From the NCBI RefSeq assembly GCF_900188315.1, contig NZ_LT897781.1, positions 3,286,001-3,350,000 on the forward strand: a stretch of DNA of 64,000 bases. The letters are read 5' to 3'. Within the stretch, counting starts at the first letter, position 1. Each line of letters starts with the position of its first letter. The position numbers and the translations under genes are program-made. Below are positions 27,736-36,386 of this stretch, piece after piece. This DNA is from Marinobacter sp. es.042 (GTDB lineage: Bacteria; Pseudomonadota; Gammaproteobacteria; Pseudomonadales; Oleiphilaceae). The notes under the pieces are model-generated. The model made no database searches and had not been told where the DNA came from. It was given only the letters and a program-made list of their open reading frames with translations.

Positions 27736-28191
27736 ATGAAGCGACTGTTGATCGGAAGCCTGGTAACGGCATTCCTGATGGCATCGGCTCCGGTGATGGC
27801 CGGTGACGATGACCGCCGCGGTCATGGCTGGCAACCGCACCATGAGCGGGGGAGTGCGCTACCCCCGGGCCACCAGAAAAAGTTCCTGCAGGCCCACTAT
27901 CGGGAGGACCGTCACCATCGGCATCACCACAAACCACGGCACTACAAGAAGCATCAATGGGACCGGAAGTACCACGATCGCCACAGGTACCACGGTGACA
28001 AGCGCGGATGGGGCAAGAAACACAAGCGGGATGTCTATCGCGACAGATACGATCGTCGGCGCGACTGGCACCGTCACCATTCGGGCCATTACCGCATCAA
28101 ACTCGGCTATGGTGACGGATTGCCGCCGGAGGCCCGTATCGGTCGGATTATTCACGACACTCACGTGCTAATTGAATCTTCCCGGCACTGA
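27736..28191 (+). CDS. His/Arg-rich periplasmic protein, RcnB-like
   Basis: 151 aa with a clear signal peptide (cleavage after PVMA) and a mature chain extremely rich in His, Arg, Lys and Tyr (YREDRHHRHHHK and similar). Two features recall the RcnB family: a LPPGHQKKF segment and a C-terminal GDGLPPEARIGRIIHDTHVLI. RcnB in E. coli modulates periplasmic nickel/cobalt; the His-rich region here may likewise bind metal (inference). GGGAGA is placed well before the ATG. Its last 44 bases overlap the convergent DMT exporter gene. Confidence 0.72.
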   Translation: MKRLLIGSLVTAFLMASAPVMAGDDDRRGHGWQPHHERGSALPPGHQKKFLQAHYREDRHHRHHHKPRHYKKHQWDRKYHDRHRYHGDKRGWGKKHKRDVYRDRYDRRRDWHRHHSGHYRIKLGYGDGLPPEARIGRIIHDTHVLIESSRH

Positions 28192-29098
28192 ATGATTCCT
28201 CCTGGTTCCGGCGCCCCTGTTGCTCCGGGACCGGGTTGAACCCCCTTGCAGGTTCCTTGCGCCGGTGCTGCAGACCAATGAGCAGCAGGGGCACCACAAT
28301 CATCAGGCTGCCAGCCAGGAACCACAGGTCGGGCACTTCACCGAACCAGATCCAGCCAATCCCTACGGCCCAGATAAGGCCCGTGTATTCGGCACTGGTG
28401 ACCTGGTTGGCATCCACCTGCCGATAGGCCAGCAGTACGGTGATGTTGTAGCCGAGAATAAACAGCGCGGAGCCCATGGCACCGATCAGGATGCCAGAAT
28501 CCCATTGGGCGCCTTCCCACCAGGCCAGTGCACCCGCTGCGGGCAGAATCAGCAGGTAATTCAGGAACAGTTTGTGAGCGGTGCTCTGCTGTTTCGGCAG
28601 TTTTCGGACCAGCACGGCGTTGATGGCCAGGGCAAAGGCAGAGCCAAGCGCCGCCACGGCCGCCCAGTTGAATTCCACCGGCCGAAGGATCAGCACGATG
28701 CCGGCAAAGCCGCTGAACACAGCGCTGACACTCAGCGGCGTGAGCTTTTCCCGGAACAGGAATACCGAGAGCACCATCACCAGGATGGGCGCGGCGTAGA
28801 ACACGGCGTTAGCGGTCGCCAGCGGCAGGTTGGCCAGGGCGACTACCATGCAAAGCAGGCCGGCCAGGTGGATGTGGGCCCGGAAGGTGTGGATTTTCAG
28901 GCCGGCGAACAGGTTTTTCCGGTCCAGTTGCCCGGCCATTGGCAGCAGGAGTGCCAGGGTGATCAGGCAGCGCAGGAAGGCAAACTGGAACACCGGGGCG
29001 CCGGGTTCGAGGAGTTTGATGAACACGTCAGAGATCAATGCCATGGCGTTGCCGATCACCAGCAGCAGGATGGCGCTGTTTACGGTTTTTCCTGACAT
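28148..29098 (-). CDS. EamA/DMT superfamily transporter
   Basis: 316-aa inner membrane protein with ten hydrophobic helices in two EamA repeats (SDVFIKLLEPGAPVFQFAFLRCL; TSAEYTGLIWAVGIGWIWFGE). It lacks other domains apart from a hydrophilic C-terminal tail of about 40 residues, which overlaps the end of the His-rich gene. GAGGAG is seven bases before the ATG. A divergent GcvA-like LysR gene lies 228 bases away, and a palindromic repeat element sits between the two. Substrates of this family are metabolites or amino acids; none can be assigned. Confidence 0.9.
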   Translation of the reverse strand: MSGKTVNSAILLLVIGNAMALISDVFIKLLEPGAPVFQFAFLRCLITLALLLPMAGQLDRKNLFAGLKIHTFRAHIHLAGLLCMVVALANLPLATANAVFYAAPILVMVLSVFLFREKLTPLSVSAVFSGFAGIVLILRPVEFNWAAVAALGSAFALAINAVLVRKLPKQQSTAHKLFLNYLLILPAAGALAWWEGAQWDSGILIGAMGSALFILGYNITVLLAYRQVDANQVTSAEYTGLIWAVGIGWIWFGEVPDLWFLAGSLMIVVPLLLIGLQHRRKEPARGFNPVPEQQGRRNQEESFSAGKIQLARECRE

Positions 29099-29132
29099 TT
29101 TTTTCTCCTCAATTCTTCAACTTTGGGTGCAT

Positions 29133-29244
29133 GAGCCCGGTCAGCAAATGGCTTCCGAAAACCGCTGCGAGTACATCCATGTACGCTTGCTCTCCGCCTT
29201 CCCTGGCTCCGAGCATTTTCGGAAGCCAGTTCCTGCCCGGGCTC
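29133..29244 (-). repeat. Three-stem palindromic element, copy A
   Basis: 112 bases between the DMT exporter and LysR genes. Outer arms of 29 bases (29133-29161 and 29216-29244) pair with three mismatches. Inside is the hairpin GTACA-TCCA-TGTAC (29171-29184) and a weaker one around GCCTTCCCTGGC. Read on the minus strand it has the same order of parts as copies B and C: outer arm, GCCA..GGC hairpin, AAGCG spacer, ACATGGATGT hairpin, GCG, outer arm. Confidence 0.8.
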
Positions 29245-29326
29245 CCCTAACTGGCTCAGGAATTCTATTTGAGTGCTAATATCCGATAAAATGATCAATA
29301 TTCACGTGCTATTAGAAAATTAGATA

Positions 29327-30274
29327 ATGAAGCTGCCACCCCTGAAAGCCCTGCCTGTCTTCGAAGCCGTTGCCCGTCTCAACAGCTTTTCACTCGCTGC
29401 CGATGAGTTGGCGGTGAGCCAGAATGCCGTCAGCCATCAGATCAAGCAGCTGGAAACCTACCTGGGCGAGCAGTTGTTCTGGCGCAGTGGACGGACGCTG
29501 TCGCTGACCGATGAGGGCCGGCAGTACCTGGATGCGGTCAGTTCAGCGCTGTTGCAGATTGAGCGGGCCAGTGAGCAGTTGTTGGGGCATGAGGAGTCGC
29601 GCCTGCGCTTGTCGGTGTTCAGCTCGTTTGCCGTGCGCTGGCTGGTGCCACGGTTGCCTTACTTGCAGCGGCTGCATCCCCAGCTGGATCTGGCGCTTGA
29701 GATGAGTAGTGGTAACCCGGTGTTGTCGGATCGGGTGGCGGATTGCTTTATCACCATCCGGACGGATGCCGCAGCTTTCAGTTATGACAAGCTGTATGAG
29801 GAGCGGTTGTTTCCGGTCTGCAGTCAGGATTACTGGAAGCGCATGCGGCGGGAACTCGGTCGCGATGATCAGTTGGAGGTGCGGGATGAGCCGCCGTTGT
29901 CGCCTGAAGAGCTGGCGCGCTTTCCGTTGCTATCGACCCACAGTATTTTTGACCGTGCCACCGGGGACTGGCAAGCCTGGTATGACGCAGTGGGTGAGCG
30001 CCTGCCCGGTGGCGTTCGGGTGCAGCACTTCAGCCACATGCTGTTGGCGCTGGAGGCGGCGAGGTTCCACCAGGGGGTGGCCCTGACCAACGATTACATG
30101 CTGAGTACCCGACGGGATTCGGAGGATTTTGTGCGTTTGCCGGCGCATTCGGTAGCAACCGGTGACACTTTTTATTTTGCCTGGAAGACCAGTCGACGGC
30201 AGGAGCGGGGCATCCAGACCCTGCGACGCTGGCTGGTGGATGAGGCCATCAGGAGTCGGTTGCGGGCATCCTGA
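29327..30274 (+). CDS. LysR family regulator, GcvA-like
   Basis: 315 aa: winged helix-turn-helix at residues 1-60 (LPPLKALPVFEAVARLNSFSLAADELAVSQNAVSHQIKQLE), then a periplasmic-binding-protein-like effector domain. The start MKLPPLKALPVFE matches the GcvA/AmpR-type subgroup. It is divergent from the DMT exporter at 29098, the usual layout for a regulator and its target, so it likely controls that exporter. The AT-rich stretch at 29265-29326 should hold the LysR box; no single T-N11-A site stands out. Confidence 0.9.
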   Translation: MKLPPLKALPVFEAVARLNSFSLAADELAVSQNAVSHQIKQLETYLGEQLFWRSGRTLSLTDEGRQYLDAVSSALLQIERASEQLLGHEESRLRLSVFSSFAVRWLVPRLPYLQRLHPQLDLALEMSSGNPVLSDRVADCFITIRTDAAAFSYDKLYEERLFPVCSQDYWKRMRRELGRDDQLEVRDEPPLSPEELARFPLLSTHSIFDRATGDWQAWYDAVGERLPGGVRVQHFSHMLLALEAARFHQGVALTNDYMLSTRRDSEDFVRLPAHSVATGDTFYFAWKTSRRQERGIQTLRRWLVDEAIRSRLRAS

Positions 30275-30279
30275 CGGCT

Positions 30280-31068
30280 CTAATGATGGCTGGTCAGCGC
30301 CGGCATGCAGACCTTCCGCCCGGAGGAGGTTGTTTCCACTGCAACGGGAAGGCCGTACACGTCACTCAGGTTGGGGCCGGTCAGTACGTCGCGAGCGGCG
30401 CCTTGCGCCAGTTCGTGGCCGTCTTTCATGAGCAGCACCCGGGCGTCGAGAGCGAAGGCTTGGTCCGGATCGTGGGTGGACAGCACCACGCCGCAGCCTC
30501 GGGCAGCCACGTCGCGGGCGAGGCTGGCGATCTGCATCAGCACCTGGGCCTGGTTGCCAAAATCCAGGCTGGCGGTGGGTTCGTCCATGACGATCAGAGG
30601 TGCCTCCTGGGCCAATGCCCGCGCAATCAGTACCAACTGGCGCTGTCCGCCGGACAGGCGCGAGTAGTCACGGTGGGCGAGGTTGGCAATGCCGAGTCGA
30701 TCCATGGCGTTATGGGCGATTTCCCGATCGTGGTGCCCCGGTTGCCCGAACACGCCCAGCCGTGCGGTCCGGCCCATAAGAACCACCTCCAGAGCTTTGA
30801 ACGGAAAAGGCGGCGCGTGTGCCTGGGGCACGTAGGCAATTTGCTGGGCGATGGTGGCCGGGGTCTGGTTGGCGACGGGCCTGTTCCCCAGAGATACAGT
30901 TCCGGACAGTGCCGGCAGAAGGCCCAGAAGGGTCCGGAAAAAGGTGGTCTTGCCGCACCCGTTAGGGCCCAACAGGCAGAGTATGTCTCCCTGGTTCACG
31001 CTCAGGTTCAGGCCGGATCCAATTCGAGTCCGGCCGTAGCCGATGGCCAGTTCACGGGCTTCCAGCAT
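30280..31068 (-). CDS. Iron-chelate/cobalamin-type ABC importer ATPase
   Basis: 262 aa. Walker A GPNGCGKTT, ABC signature LSGGQRQLVLIARALAQE and Walker B LIVMDEPTASLD are intact. It belongs to the FecE/FhuC/BtuD type. The ATG at 31068 overlaps the permease stop by one base (TGATG), so translation is coupled. An open frame continuing upstream in the same phase to 31431 is spurious. Together with the permease and binding protein it imports a chelated metal or corrinoid. Confidence 0.93.
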   Translation of the reverse strand: MLEARELAIGYGRTRIGSGLNLSVNQGDILCLLGPNGCGKTTFFRTLLGLLPALSGTVSLGNRPVANQTPATIAQQIAYVPQAHAPPFPFKALEVVLMGRTARLGVFGQPGHHDREIAHNAMDRLGIANLAHRDYSRLSGGQRQLVLIARALAQEAPLIVMDEPTASLDFGNQAQVLMQIASLARDVAARGCGVVLSTHDPDQAFALDARVLLMKDGHELAQGAARDVLTGPNLSDVYGLPVAVETTSSGRKVCMPALTSHH

Positions 31069-32048
31069 CACGACCACCCGCGCCGGCCGCGGGCCAGCAG
31101 CCAGACGAAAAATGGTGCGCCGATGACGGCCGTGAGAATGCCAAGGGGGACTTCTACCTGGGCCATGGTTCGCGCCAGGGTATCCACGACAAGCAGGTAG
31201 CCGGCGCCGATCAGCACGGAGGTGGGCAAAAGCCGGCCGAAGCCGGGACCTACCAGCATGCGGGCAATATGGGGGATCACCAGACCGACCCAACCGACCA
31301 CACCGGCCAGGGCGGTCACGCTGGCGGTGATCAACGTGGCGGCCACGATCACCAGAAACCGGGTTTTCGACACGTCGATCCCCAGGGCCCGCGCTTCTTC
31401 GTCTCCAAGACTGAGCACGTTGATGCGCCATCGCAACAGGGCCAGCGGCACCAGGCCTATCAGGACCATTGGCAGGGTCGGCAGAATGTCCTCGGTGGTG
31501 GTGGCGGCCAGGGAGCCCAGCAGCCAGAAGGTAATGGCCGGCAGCTGATCGTAGGGATCGGCCATGACCTTCAGCAGTGAGGTGGCCGCACCCGCCAGGG
31601 CGCCGATCACCACCCCGATGAGCACGAGGGTGAGGGTTCGGTCGGTGTTGCGCACCAGCGAGGCAACCAGAATGACGAAGCCCACCGCTAGCATGCCGCC
31701 GACAAAAGCGGACGCCTGGATGGCCGCCACTGGCAGCGACAGGAATATGCCGGCCACCGCACCCAGACCTGCGCCCGCAGAAACGCCCAGAATGTCCGGC
31801 GATACCAGGGGATTGCGGAACAGCGCCTGGTAACTGGCGCCGGCGGCCGCCAGGGCCGCGCCCACTAGCAGCGCCGCCGCTACCCGAGGCAGGCGGATGT
31901 TCCAGACGACGATTTGAGCCTGGGTATCACCCTGACCCAACAGCGCCGCTAGCGTCTGGCCCGGGGTCAGGTTGTAGGGGCCAATCATCACGGCGCCAAA
32001 CGCCAGCAGCGTCAGGCCGAGGGTCAGGCCTGCACCCAGCGAGATCAT
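31068..32048 (-). CDS. FecCD-type ABC importer permease
   Basis: 326 aa with about ten membrane helices. Typical FecCD segments are NIRLPRVAAALLVGAALAAAGASYQALFRNPLVSPDILGVSAGAGLGAV and the late VGWVGLVIPHIARMLVG. The start at 32048 (MISLGAGLTLGLTLLAFG) is chosen because the frame upstream has no conservation and overlaps the binding-protein gene. It lies between the binding-protein gene (14 bases upstream) and the ATPase (one-base overlap). Substrate class: siderophore, haem or cobalamin. Confidence 0.93.
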   Translation of the reverse strand: MISLGAGLTLGLTLLAFGAVMIGPYNLTPGQTLAALLGQGDTQAQIVVWNIRLPRVAAALLVGAALAAAGASYQALFRNPLVSPDILGVSAGAGLGAVAGIFLSLPVAAIQASAFVGGMLAVGFVILVASLVRNTDRTLTLVLIGVVIGALAGAATSLLKVMADPYDQLPAITFWLLGSLAATTTEDILPTLPMVLIGLVPLALLRWRINVLSLGDEEARALGIDVSKTRFLVIVAATLITASVTALAGVVGWVGLVIPHIARMLVGPGFGRLLPTSVLIGAGYLLVVDTLARTMAQVEVPLGILTAVIGAPFFVWLLARGRRGWS

Positions 32049-32062
32049 CGGCTTTGGCCGGG

Positions 32063-33091
32063 CTATTCCCCGGAGCGACCCTCGGTCCACTGGAGGAGCC
32101 TCCCCAATTGATCGTCGCTGAGATTGACGTGGTAATACTGGCGATAGAATTCGCGGGTCTCTGCCCGCAGGTTCCCTTCCCAATCGTCCGGATAGAGCAG
32201 CCCGGTCATCCAGATCAGCCCCATGATGCGGTTGAGTGATGGTGGCCGGTCGATCCATCCGAACGGCAAGGAGGGCGACAGGTAAACGCGGCCACTTTGC
32301 ACCGCATCAATCCCCTGCCAGAGCGGATCGTCAAACACCTTGCCGTAGAAATTCGGATCCCAGGTCACAATGGTATCCGGGTTGGCAGTGATCATCTGCT
32401 CCATCGAGACCTGCACCAGCCCGCGGGTGGCGCCGTCGTCATCGGCCACGTTGCGACCGCCGGCGCGCTCAATGATCTCGGTGTTGATGGAGCCTTTCGT
32501 GCCGGTTTCCAGGCCATCCGGGCCGCGGGCCAGGTAGGTTCTGGGCCGCTCGCCCTCCGGCACAGTCTCCAGAATGCGTTCGATTCGGGCGAAGGTAGCT
32601 TCTACATCCTCGGCCAGGGCTTCGCCCCGCTCGGGCACGCCCAGTGCTTCACCGACAACCCGCAGTGCCTCCGGGGTGTTCTCGAAGCGGCCGTCGATCA
32701 GCAGGTAGGGAATGCCGGTCTGGTCCTGCACCCGGTTGGCCAGGTCCACATAGGTGTCGCGCACCGATCCAAAATCCAGGATCAGGTCGGGCTGGCTCTG
32801 TAGCACCCGCTCCAGGTTGGCTTCGCCGCCGCGGCCGGTCAGCCGGCCGGTTTCCGGCAGGTCCCGATAGGGTTCGGCGATGAACTCGCGCTCGTCCGGC
32901 CGCAGGGCCCGGGGCCAGCCGGTCATGGCCTCGGGCTTGACGATATACAGCAGGATGGCCGCTGGCGGCCCGGCCGCAAAGACCGTGTCCACTTCGTCCG
33001 GAATCTCAACGCTGCGGCCGGCGCTGTCCACGACGGTCCGGGCATCGACGGACAGGGATAAGAGAACGAGAAGGACAACGATGAATCGCAA
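32063..33091 (-). CDS. Periplasmic binding protein of the iron-chelate/cobalamin ABC importer
   Basis: 342 aa. RTVVDSAGRSVEIPDEVDTVFAAGPPAAILLY opens the TroA-like/FepB fold and NPDTIVTWDPNFYGKVFDDPLWQ is the usual C-lobe segment. No ATG suits. The TTG at 33091 starts a good signal peptide (RFIVVLLVLLSLSVDA) with GAGGTG six bases upstream; an earlier GTG or TTG (33115) is possible. No Fur-box-like sequence was found before it or before trmO, so classic iron control is not evident. It follows trmO by 44 bases and probably shares its transcript. Confidence 0.9.
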   Translation of the reverse strand: MRFIVVLLVLLSLSVDARTVVDSAGRSVEIPDEVDTVFAAGPPAAILLYIVKPEAMTGWPRALRPDEREFIAEPYRDLPETGRLTGRGGEANLERVLQSQPDLILDFGSVRDTYVDLANRVQDQTGIPYLLIDGRFENTPEALRVVGEALGVPERGEALAEDVEATFARIERILETVPEGERPRTYLARGPDGLETGTKGSINTEIIERAGGRNVADDDGATRGLVQVSMEQMITANPDTIVTWDPNFYGKVFDDPLWQGIDAVQSGRVYLSPSLPFGWIDRPPSLNRIMGLIWMTGLLYPDDWEGNLRAETREFYRQYYHVNLSDDQLGRLLQWTEGRSGE

Positions 33092-33135
33092 GATGACCAC
33101 CTCTGGCGTGCACAATGCTCGGATCGAACTATTCG

Positions 33136-33630
33136 TCAGGACTGTATGACCTCATCCCCGGGTTTCGGCGGCGCTTTCGGGCTGAAGGCGCAGCGGTCTG
33201 GCTTGATGTCCAGCAGCGGGGTGCCGTCCAGACAGTCCAGGCCGCGCACGATCAGCGTTCCTTTTTCTATACGAACCAGTTTGACCATGGACGTGCCAAT
33301 CGGGTTGGGTCGCACCGGGGAGCGCAGGGCGAAGGTTCCGAAGGTCTGGCCGTCGCTTCTGGGGCTTTGCCGGATCAGGTCCCGGCGGCTCTGGTCGAGC
33401 CAGTAAAGCACCTCAATGGTGTCGTAGTCTTCGAGCCCCGCCAGCGCGTTGTGCCAAACAGGGTCCAGAACCAGCTGGCACTCCGGGCCGTCAAGGCGGC
33501 CCTGGCGCGGGCAGTCCTTGCGATCGCGCCAGGGGGTATGAATGGTGCCGATGAATCGCAGCGTTGCATCTGAGGCCGGTTCAAGTGCCAAGGCCTCCTC
33601 ATTCGGACGCAAATCACCAGGATCGTTCAT
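33136..33630 (-). CDS. trmO: TrmO-like tRNA methyltransferase (TsaA domain)
   Basis: 164 aa, a single TsaA beta-barrel domain. In E. coli TrmO uses S-adenosylmethionine to N6-methylate t6A37 of threonine tRNAs. Visible motifs are FIGTIHTPWRDRKDCPRQG, LEDYDTIEVLYWLDQSRR and FALRSPVRPNPIGTSMVKL. It lacks the extra C-terminal domain of the longer E. coli enzyme, as many TsaA proteins do. GGGGGA lies six bases before the ATG. It stands 25 bases after fadE and ahead of the ABC importer genes on the same strand. Confidence 0.87.
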   Translation of the reverse strand: MNDPGDLRPNEEALALEPASDATLRFIGTIHTPWRDRKDCPRQGRLDGPECQLVLDPVWHNALAGLEDYDTIEVLYWLDQSRRDLIRQSPRSDGQTFGTFALRSPVRPNPIGTSMVKLVRIEKGTLIVRGLDCLDGTPLLDIKPDRCAFSPKAPPKPGDEVIQS

Positions 33631-33655
33631 CGACTGTCCCCCGCTTTATTGCTCG

Positions 33656-36163
33656 TCATTTCTCTTCTCTGGGTGGGCGCTCGACCACCTTGCGTTTGCC
33701 CTTGGCACAGCGTGAAAGCGCTTTCAGGCCGTCGGCATCGAAGGCATCGACGCGGATCACATCATAGAGCGCTTCCAGTGCTTCCAGGAGTTTGTCGCAC
33801 TCGTCTGCCTTGACCACGCCCTGGGCACAGGCCCAGTCAACCAGTTCCTTGCGCTGATGCCCCATCAACAGGTCAATGCCGCCCAGTTCGTCTTCATCGC
33901 GGTTACGCATGGCGTCATGCAGCCGGCTGCGCATGTCCGCGGTCTCGTTGGCCAGCTTGTAGGCATTGAGCACCCGCCCGAGCGGATCTTCCGGGTCCAT
34001 GGTGGTGTAGGCACCGCGACTGATGCGCTGGCGTACCGGGGTGTCCTTGACGATGGATTTCGCGACCTGTGCGCCCAACTTGTCGTCCGGACCGTTCAGG
34101 CCAGTGGCGCCGAGCGGGAACACCAGCAGGCGCAGGGGCCAGCGCAGTGCCGGTACCGGGAAGTTGATGATGGCTTCGCGCATGGAGCCCTGAAGATCGT
34201 GCAGACAGGTCTGCAGGCACCATTCCACCAGAGGCCGCTGATCATCGGGATAACCTTCCTCATGCCACTGCTTGATCACTGCGGTGGCGTAGTAGAGCTG
34301 CACCAGGCAGTCCGCCATGCGGCCGGAAAGCCGCTGGCGGGCCTTGAGACCGCCGCCAACTGTCAGCAGGGTGACATCGGTCATCAGGGCGAAAGCTGCC
34401 GAAAACCTTGCCAGCTGGCGGTAGCTGGACTTGATATTGCCATGGCGCGGAACCGATTCTATCAAGCCGCCGGTCAGCCCCAGCAGCAGCGCTCGCAGGG
34501 CGTTGCGGGTGGTGTGCGCCAGATGACGGTAGAAAATGCCGTCGAACTTTTTGGCCGCTTTATCCTCATCTTCCATGCCCGCCGCTTCGATTTCCTCAAC
34601 AATATAAGGATGGCAGCGGATGGAGCCCTGGCCGAAGATCATCAGGCTGCGGGTGAGAATATTGGCGCCCTCGACGGTGATCCCGATGGGGACCGCCTGG
34701 TAGGCCCGGGCCAGGAAGTTGCGGGGACCGGTGATCACGCCCCGGCCGGCAACGACGTCCATGGCATGGTTGATGACTTCCCGCATCAGATCGGTGTTGC
34801 GGTATTTCAGCACGGCGGAGGGCACCGAGGGCCGCACGCCCCGGTCCAGCATGCCGGAGGTAAGTAGCCGCGCAGCGTCCATCATGTAGGTGTAGCCGGC
34901 GATGGGCTCCAGGGCTTCCTGCACGCCCTCAAACTGGCTGATGGAGCGGCCAAACTGCTCGCGGGTGTAAGCGTAGGAGCCAGTGGCCAGGCTGGCCACC
35001 TTGCCGGCGCCGGTGCCCAGGGCGGGCAGGGAGATGGAGCGGCCGATGGACAGGCACTCCAGCAGCATGGTCCAGCCCTTGCCGAGCATGTCCTGGCCGC
35101 CGATGACCTGATCCATGGGGATGAATACGTCCGTCCCCCAGGTCGGGCCGTTCATGAACACGGTGTTCATGGGCAGGTGGCGGGCGCCGGCGTTGACGCC
35201 ATCCGTGTCTTTGGGCACCAGTACACAGGTCACACCGATTTCATCGGAATCGCCCAGCAGTTTGTCCGGATCATAGACCTTGATGGCCAGGCCAATCAGT
35301 GTCGCCACCGGGGCCAGGGTGATGTAGCGCTTGTTCCAGGTGACTTTCAGGCCCAGCACTTCCTTGCCGTTCCATTTGCCCTTGCAGACGATGCCTTTGT
35401 CTGGAATGGCGCCGGCGTCGGAGCCGGCCACCGGGGAGGTGAGGGCGAAACAGGGAATCTCGTCGCCGCCGGCCAGTCTGGGCAGATAATGCTGTTTCTG
35501 CTCATCGGTACCGTAGTGCATCAGCAACTCGCCCGGGCCGAGGGAGTTGGGCACCATCACGGTAACGGCAGCCGATACGCTCCGGGTGGAAATCTTCATC
35601 ACGATTTCAGAGTGGGCGGTGTTGGAGAACCCCAGGCCGCCGTCTTCTTTGGGAATCACCAGGCCGAAAAAGCCGTTCTCACGGATAAACTTCCAGACCT
35701 TGTCCGGCAGGTCGTACTGCTCGTGGGTGATCTTCCAGTCGTCGAGCATCGCGCACAGCTTTTCCACCGGGCCGTCCAGGAAGGCCTGCTCTTCGCTGGT
35801 TAGATGCGCTGGTTTGGAATCCAGCAACTTGTTCCACTTGGGCTTGCCGGAAAAGAGCTCACCGTCCCAATCGACCGAGCCGGATTTCAGGGCCTCGGCT
35901 TCGGTGTCCGAGAGTTTGGGCAGTCGGCTGCGTACCCAGCCGAGCAGCGGGCGGCTGAGCTTGTCTAGACGCAAGTCGCCAGGAATAACCAGAATCAACG
36001 CCAGGGCTAGCAGCACACCGCCGCAGAGAATGCTGATCAGATGCCATTCATCCTGGAACAGGCCCACAACGGTCGCAAGAGACATGACGGCAGCGGCTGT
36101 GGTGCCGCCGATACCCAGATAGATCAGCACCAGGGCACTGATCAGCAGGAGAAGAACACTCAT
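33656..36163 (-). CDS. fadE: FadE-type acyl-CoA dehydrogenase
   Basis: 835-aa FAD enzyme for the first step of fatty acid beta-oxidation. Two hydrophobic helices at residues about 1-70 anchor it to the membrane. Then comes the acyl-CoA dehydrogenase core (GFFGLVIPKEDGGLGFSNTAHSEIV, CFALTSPVAGSDAGAIPDKG, YAYTREQFGRSISQFEGVQEAL) and a long C-terminal domain of unknown function. E. coli FadE is 814 aa. Start is the ATG at 36163 with GGAGG eight bases upstream, rather than an extension to 36214. A perfect palindrome at 36206-36222 lies 43-59 bases before the start, so repression by a fatty-acid-responsive TetR-type regulator is likely. Confidence 0.95.
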   Translation of the reverse strand: MSVLLLLISALVLIYLGIGGTTAAAVMSLATVVGLFQDEWHLISILCGGVLLALALILVIPGDLRLDKLSRPLLGWVRSRLPKLSDTEAEALKSGSVDWDGELFSGKPKWNKLLDSKPAHLTSEEQAFLDGPVEKLCAMLDDWKITHEQYDLPDKVWKFIRENGFFGLVIPKEDGGLGFSNTAHSEIVMKISTRSVSAAVTVMVPNSLGPGELLMHYGTDEQKQHYLPRLAGGDEIPCFALTSPVAGSDAGAIPDKGIVCKGKWNGKEVLGLKVTWNKRYITLAPVATLIGLAIKVYDPDKLLGDSDEIGVTCVLVPKDTDGVNAGARHLPMNTVFMNGPTWGTDVFIPMDQVIGGQDMLGKGWTMLLECLSIGRSISLPALGTGAGKVASLATGSYAYTREQFGRSISQFEGVQEALEPIAGYTYMMDAARLLTSGMLDRGVRPSVPSAVLKYRNTDLMREVINHAMDVVAGRGVITGPRNFLARAYQAVPIGITVEGANILTRSLMIFGQGSIRCHPYIVEEIEAAGMEDEDKAAKKFDGIFYRHLAHTTRNALRALLLGLTGGLIESVPRHGNIKSSYRQLARFSAAFALMTDVTLLTVGGGLKARQRLSGRMADCLVQLYYATAVIKQWHEEGYPDDQRPLVEWCLQTCLHDLQGSMREAIINFPVPALRWPLRLLVFPLGATGLNGPDDKLGAQVAKSIVKDTPVRQRISRGAYTTMDPEDPLGRVLNAYKLANETADMRSRLHDAMRNRDEDELGGIDLLMGHQRKELVDWACAQGVVKADECDKLLEALEALYDVIRVDAFDADGLKALSRCAKGKRKVVERPPREEK

Positions 36164-36205
36164 GGGGAGACCTCCGTATCGTGAATGCAATTGCTCAGAA
36201 GCTAT

Positions 36206-36222
36206 TTTAACCATCGGTTAAA
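36206..36222 (-). promoter_or_regulatory. Operator palindrome upstream of fadE
   Basis: TTTAACC-ATC-GGTTAAA, a perfect inverted repeat with 7-base arms. On the minus strand it overlaps a TAAAAT sequence that could be the -10 box. It fits a TetR-type repressor site. Confidence 0.6.
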
Positions 36223-36386
36223 GTTCAGGCAGTTGCAAGGGCTCGGGGCGTGAGATGTAAAGATTGATTGCAGTAATGAAAAGGATTGTCAAAAAACGGG
36301 GGTGAAGGCTCTATTGATTGATCCAATCTGCCATTTTTAAAGAAGTCATAGGCTCATTCAATAAAGATCTGCCCCGGAGCCTACTG

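Noticed and set aside
33092..33160. Fur box before the metal-chelate importer
   Set aside because: No sequence close to the 19-bp Fur consensus was found here or before trmO.
36223..36386. Flagellar sigma-28 promoter before the chemoreceptor gene
   Set aside because: TAAAGA-like sequences occur, but no correctly spaced GCCGATAA-type -10 element was found.
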